This document shows, in pieces, positions 53,991 through 56,525 of a DNA stretch of 56,525 bases (its first letter is position 1; every line of letters begins with the position of its first letter). The position numbers were made by a program, and so were the translations under genes. Origin of the DNA: Streptosporangiaceae bacterium (GTDB taxonomy: Bacteria; Actinomycetota; Actinomycetes; Streptosporangiales; Streptosporangiaceae); the NCBI GenBank assembly GCA_019245115.1, contig JAFARZ010000081.1:1-56525 (forward strand). The letters run 5' to 3'. Below the pieces are notes generated by a model. The model had not been told where the DNA came from, searched no databases, and saw only the letters and a program-made list of their open reading frames with translations.

Positions 53991-54322
53991 AGGGCCGCCG
54001 GCAGGTGTCGTATCAGTGGCGGCTGCGTGAAGCGATGGCCGCCCGCAGCCTGTTCACCGCCTCGGACCTGACCCCGCTACTGGCCGAGCGGGGCATCGTC
54101 TTGTCCTCGGTCCAGGTGTGGCGGCTGATCACCCAGACCCCGGAACGGCTGTCGCTGCCGGTCCTCGCCGCGCTGTGCGACATCTTGGAGGTCACCCCGG
54201 CCGAGCTGGTCATCACCCGCGCCGAGAACCTCGCACCGGCCCGGACTGCGGTCGGCGGGGCAGCCGTCTCGGGCCTGGGTGAGCTGCGGCCCCGGCGGGC
54301 GCGGCTGGGTCCGGACACATGA
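53987..54322 (+). CDS. Small XRE-type HTH protein of the recombinase cassette
   Basis: A 111-aa protein with a Cro/C1-type helix-turn-helix: LREAMAARSLFTASDLTPLL, then VLSSVQVWRLITQTPERLSL and LAALCDILEVTPAELV (about residues 10-75). The tail is Ala/Arg-rich. It starts at a GTG overlapping the truncated integrase stop and ends overlapping the next recombinase gene by four bases, so it is a cassette regulator or a recombination-directing factor. Confidence 0.82.
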   Translation: MKGRRQVSYQWRLREAMAARSLFTASDLTPLLAERGIVLSSVQVWRLITQTPERLSLPVLAALCDILEVTPAELVITRAENLAPARTAVGGAAVSGLGELRPRRARLGPDT

Positions 54323-55578
54323 CCGCGGACGGGCTAGCAGGCGGGGCCGGCAGCTGCGAATGCGCGGGGAACCCCGCCGGGTATCACGGCCGGAAGGTGC
54401 ACTGCCCGCGCTGCCGGGTGCTGCGCCGGCTCGGACGGCTGCTGGACGATGGCACCGGCACCATGTGCCCGGCGCTGGCCCCGCTGGCGGCAGCACTAGC
54501 CGCCGACCCGGTCGCCGCACTGCGATGGACCGAGAAACCGCACGTCGTCGAGCTGCTGGCAGCATTGGTGCGCGGGCATGTCCCGCTCACCCACGACGGC
54601 CTGAACGCCTGGCCGAAACCGGTCGCGGCCAAGCATATGCGGCACCGGCTTATCGGCTGCAGGGTCCTCCCGGCCGGTGATCCGCGGCTGCTCGAGCTGG
54701 AAGCATGGTTCTGCCGGCGGCTGGCCGCCCTCACCGGCGACCCGCACGAGCCGCTGCTGCGCCAGTTCGCGCACTGGCACCAGCTACCCCGCCTGCGGGC
54801 GGCCGCAGCGGCCCGGCCGCTGCGCTCCACCGCCCGCCAGTACGCCATGCTCCAGTTCACCCAGGCACAGAACTTCCTGCGCTGGCTGGACCACGACGGT
54901 GTCCGCCCCGGCGAGCTCACCCAGGCCCGCATCGACACGTGGTACGCCACCCGCAAGGTCCACGAACGCCAGCACATCCGCGGCTTCCTGCTCTGGGCCA
55001 CCGGCAACGACATCCTGCCCCGGCACCTGCACATCCCGCCAGTGGCGTTCCAGTCCGGCGGGACCGCGCTCACCCAGCAACGGCGGCTCGAGCTCCTGCG
55101 CCAGTTCCTCGCACCCGGGCAGCAACCCGGCCCCGCCACCGCGGCGGCATGCCTGCTGCTCCTCTATGCCCAGCCGCTGACCCGCATCCACCGGCTGACG
55201 GTCAGCGACATCCTCGACAACGACGGCCAGATGAGGATCAGGTTCGGAGACCCGCCCGCACCGGTCCCCGGACCGCTCGCGGACATCTTGCGGCAACTCC
55301 CCCGCGACCAGGGATCACCATGGCTGTTCCCCGGGCTCCTGCCCGGCCAGCCAGTCGGCTACCCCACGCTACGGGAGCAGGTCAGTGCCCTCGGGCTGCC
55401 GCTGCGCCAAGCCCGCATCTCCGCGCTGCGCCAGCTCGTCCTGCAGGCACCCGCACCCGTCGTCGCCGATGCGCTCGGGTTCCACCAGACCACCACGACC
55501 CGGCAGGTCGCCCACGCAGGCGGTACCTGGAACCAGTACCCGACGGCGCGGACCCCGCCGCACACCCGCCGGCATTGA
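54319..55578 (+). CDS. Tyrosine-recombinase-like protein, second gene of the cassette
   Basis: A 419-aa protein. N-terminus with Cys pairs (CECAG, CPRC) resembling a zinc-binding start. A core-binding helical region (about 160-260) and then a catalytic-like domain: LYAQPLTRIHRLTVSDIL near 285, ARISALRQLVLQ near 367, GFHQTTTTRQVAHAGGTWNQY near 388-408. The Arg, His and C-terminal Tyr places of the tyrosine recombinase box can be matched, but loosely. Such proteins occur in actinobacterial integrase-HTH-integrase cassettes. Its 3' end overlaps, on the other strand, an antitoxin frame that has lost its stop. Confidence 0.7.
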   Translation: MTADGLAGGAGSCECAGNPAGYHGRKVHCPRCRVLRRLGRLLDDGTGTMCPALAPLAAALAADPVAALRWTEKPHVVELLAALVRGHVPLTHDGLNAWPKPVAAKHMRHRLIGCRVLPAGDPRLLELEAWFCRRLAALTGDPHEPLLRQFAHWHQLPRLRAAAAARPLRSTARQYAMLQFTQAQNFLRWLDHDGVRPGELTQARIDTWYATRKVHERQHIRGFLLWATGNDILPRHLHIPPVAFQSGGTALTQQRRLELLRQFLAPGQQPGPATAAACLLLLYAQPLTRIHRLTVSDILDNDGQMRIRFGDPPAPVPGPLADILRQLPRDQGSPWLFPGLLPGQPVGYPTLREQVSALGLPLRQARISALRQLVLQAPAPVVADALGFHQTTTTRQVAHAGGTWNQYPTARTPPHTRRH

Positions 55579-55928
55579 CGGCTGCGGCCGATGCTACTGC
55601 TGTCGGATAAGGCGATCTTGAGCTGCTCGTCGCCGAAGTCAGCGATCAGCTTCAACGTGCCGCCCAGGGCCTCCACGTAACGGTTCAGCACATCCTGGGT
55701 CGACACATCGCCCCGCTCGATCTGCGACACCCGGGCAACCGACACCCCCATCCGGACAGCGACTTGCTCCTGGGTCAGCTCACGGCGCTTGCGCAGCTCC
55801 GCCAGCCGCCAGCCCCGCGCATCATCCAGCATCGCGGCGACCGCCGCGGCAAAGGCCTCCGGGCCGCCCGCGGTCTCCACGGCCCGCTCCAGGTGACCAG
55901 AATCCCGCCACCGTGACACGCCGCTCAT
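55359..55928 (-). CDS. HigA-like XRE antitoxin with run-on C-terminus
   Basis: Residues about 1-110 are a standard HigA-type antitoxin: LAELRKRRELTQEQVAVRMG, VSVARVSQIERGDVSTQDVL, and YVEALGGTLKLIADFGDEQ. Relatives as I recall them stop soon after this point. Here the frame continues for about 75 further residues of poor composition, which are antisense to the 3' end of the recombinase gene (55578 back to 55359). The natural stop was probably removed when the cassette joined at about 55585-55600. ATG 55928 overlaps the toxin stop by four bases. DNA binding should survive. Confidence 0.78.
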   Translation of the reverse strand: MSGVSRWRDSGHLERAVETAGGPEAFAAAVAAMLDDARGWRLAELRKRRELTQEQVAVRMGVSVARVSQIERGDVSTQDVLNRYVEALGGTLKLIADFGDEQLKIALSDSSSIGRSRQCRRVCGGVRAVGYWFQVPPAWATCRVVVVWWNPSASATTGAGACRTSWRSAEMRAWRSGSPRALTCSRSVG

Positions 55929-56298
55929 CGGCCCATCTCCTTCCGCCGCTCGGCCAGGTAATCCTCATACAACTGCTCAGCCTGCGGGATCGCCGTCCGG
56001 TACCACTTCTCCCACTGCCCGGCCTTATCCCCGGCCACCAGCAAGACCACCGACCGCCACGGATCGAAGACCAGCAGAATCCGCACCTCGCTGCGCCCGG
56101 ACGACGGCGGCCGCAGCTCCTTCATATTCGCGATCCGCGACGCCGTGATCGTGTCCACCAGCGGAGGCCCTCACCCGGCCCGTTCCGCTCCAGCACCAGA
56201 ATCGCCTGGTTCACCAGCCGGTGACTGTCCCGGTCAGACTCATACAGCTCATCCAGGAATCCCTCGACCTGCGTAGTCATCAGGATCTCCCACTCCAT
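55925..56298 (-). pseudogene. HigB-like (RelE-fold) toxin with a frameshift
   Basis: The gene begins MEWEILMTTQVEGFLDEL at ATG 56298 behind a GGGGGAGGG ribosome site and reads to RNGPGEGL. Then one base is missing (about 56160-56175), and the family continues in another frame: LVDTITASRIANMKELRP, SEVRILLVFDPWRSVVLLVAGD and KWYRTAIPQAEQLYEDYLAE, to a stop overlapping the antitoxin start. Both halves are those of the HigB/Gp49 RelE-like RNase family. The total length is one base short of a multiple of three, as expected for a single deletion. The toxin is dead unless the frameshift is a sequencing error. Confidence 0.78.
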
Positions 56299-56322
56299 GC
56301 ACCCTCCCCCGGACCCCACTAG

Positions 56323-56340
56323 GTAAAGAATATCCTTAAC
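56323..56340 (-). promoter_or_regulatory. Likely operator of the HigBA-like pair
   Basis: The core AAGGATATTCTT (as read on the minus strand) is a near-palindrome (10 of 12 positions) in an AT-rich pocket about 30 bases before the toxin start. Autorepression by the antitoxin at such a site is the family rule. Confidence 0.5.
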
Positions 56341-56457
56341 CCGGCTGGCAGTCGAGGTCCCCCGGCCCCTGCCACGCCAGCTAGTGCCGTAGCAGCTTAG
56401 GTTTGCCCTGTCGGCAGTCCAGTGGCGCTGGTGGTTGGGCGGTTCACACTGCCGGGT

Positions 56458-56525
56458 ATGGCTGGTCGTGTGCGGGTTCGTGAGATTGATGATGATGAGG
56501 GCAATCGGCTGATGCGGATCGTGCG
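56458..56525 (+). CDS. IS630-family transposase, first codons only
   Basis: The frame starts at ATG 56458 and reads MAGRVRVREIDDDEGNRLMR before the window ends. This matches the N-terminus of actinobacterial IS630-type transposases (V-R-E-I-D-D-D-E-G). The rest, including the DDE core, lies outside. The left terminal inverted repeat should lie within about 56380-56457 but I could not identify it. Confidence 0.6.
   Translation, partial: MAGRVRVREIDDDEGNRLMRIV

Noticed and set aside
1..56525. tRNA, rRNA and riboswitch genes
   Set aside because: I looked through the intergenic gaps and saw no tRNA-like cloverleaf ends or known riboswitch cores; a covariance-model scan would be needed to be sure.

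Overview
The window is high-GC DNA with actinomycete-style coding: GTG and TTG starts, tight 1-8 base overlaps between genes, a modular polyketide synthase, P450s and WD40/kinase genes. I cannot name a species. It looks like a chromosomal accessory region, perhaps subtelomeric. A secondary-metabolite locus lies at the left edge, a long defence and DNA-processing island fills the middle, a small peptide-modification locus follows, and integrase/toxin-antitoxin/IS debris lies at the right edge.

Left (1-6876): the minus strand carries the first part of a type I PKS that runs off the left edge. Its loading module is KSQ-AT-ACP; the KS cysteine is replaced by Gln and the AT has malonyl-type motifs. 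A normal KS follows. Two tandem P450s diverge from it; one lacks the I-helix Thr and the other lacks the I-helix acid. Then comes about 1.5 kb of debris (6877-8307) with a truncated transposase and a scrap of NRPS adenylation domain.

Middle (8308-48066): genes typical of anti-phage islands. In order they are an AlbA_2/HATPase regulator behind a nested palindrome; a VapB-like antitoxin whose VapC partner has lost its core; an unknown protein; an N6-methylase fused to a type I specificity half, coupled to a two-TM small protein; and a coupled operon read leftward of CARF-HEPN (Cas_02710-like), Upf1-type SF1 helicase with a huge coiled coil, wHTH protein and two-HKD PLD nuclease. Next are a RelE-UvrD fusion coupled to a roughly 2134-aa DEAD/DUF1998 helicase with a Vsr-like nuclease segment; a plus-strand group (PD-(D/E)xK-like protein, unknown 473-aa protein, DprA-like protein, broken ComF-like phosphoribosyltransferase); and a leftward operon of GmrSD-like protein, Ser/Thr kinase, SNF2 helicase and 1648-aa adenine methylase. 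Parts resemble DISARM (SNF2 + adenine methylase, DUF1998 helicase, PLD) and Druantia, but the order, the kinase and the CARF-HEPN gene fit neither. No Cas genes, Cas10, CD-NTase or CRISPR array are visible, so the CARF protein is an orphan sensor. This is my leading candidate for an undescribed system.

Right (48261-56525): a candidate RiPP operon (a 48-aa peptide not called by ordinary gene finding, radical SAM/SPASM, MFS exporter, ATP-grasp ligase) with a divergent methyltransferase. After it come a WD40 remnant, a 5'-truncated integrase, a small HTH gene and a second tyrosine-recombinase-like gene, then a HigBA-like pair with a frameshifted toxin and an antitoxin that has lost its stop, and the first codons of an IS630-type transposase. 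Domain assignments are from motifs read by eye; no database search was possible.
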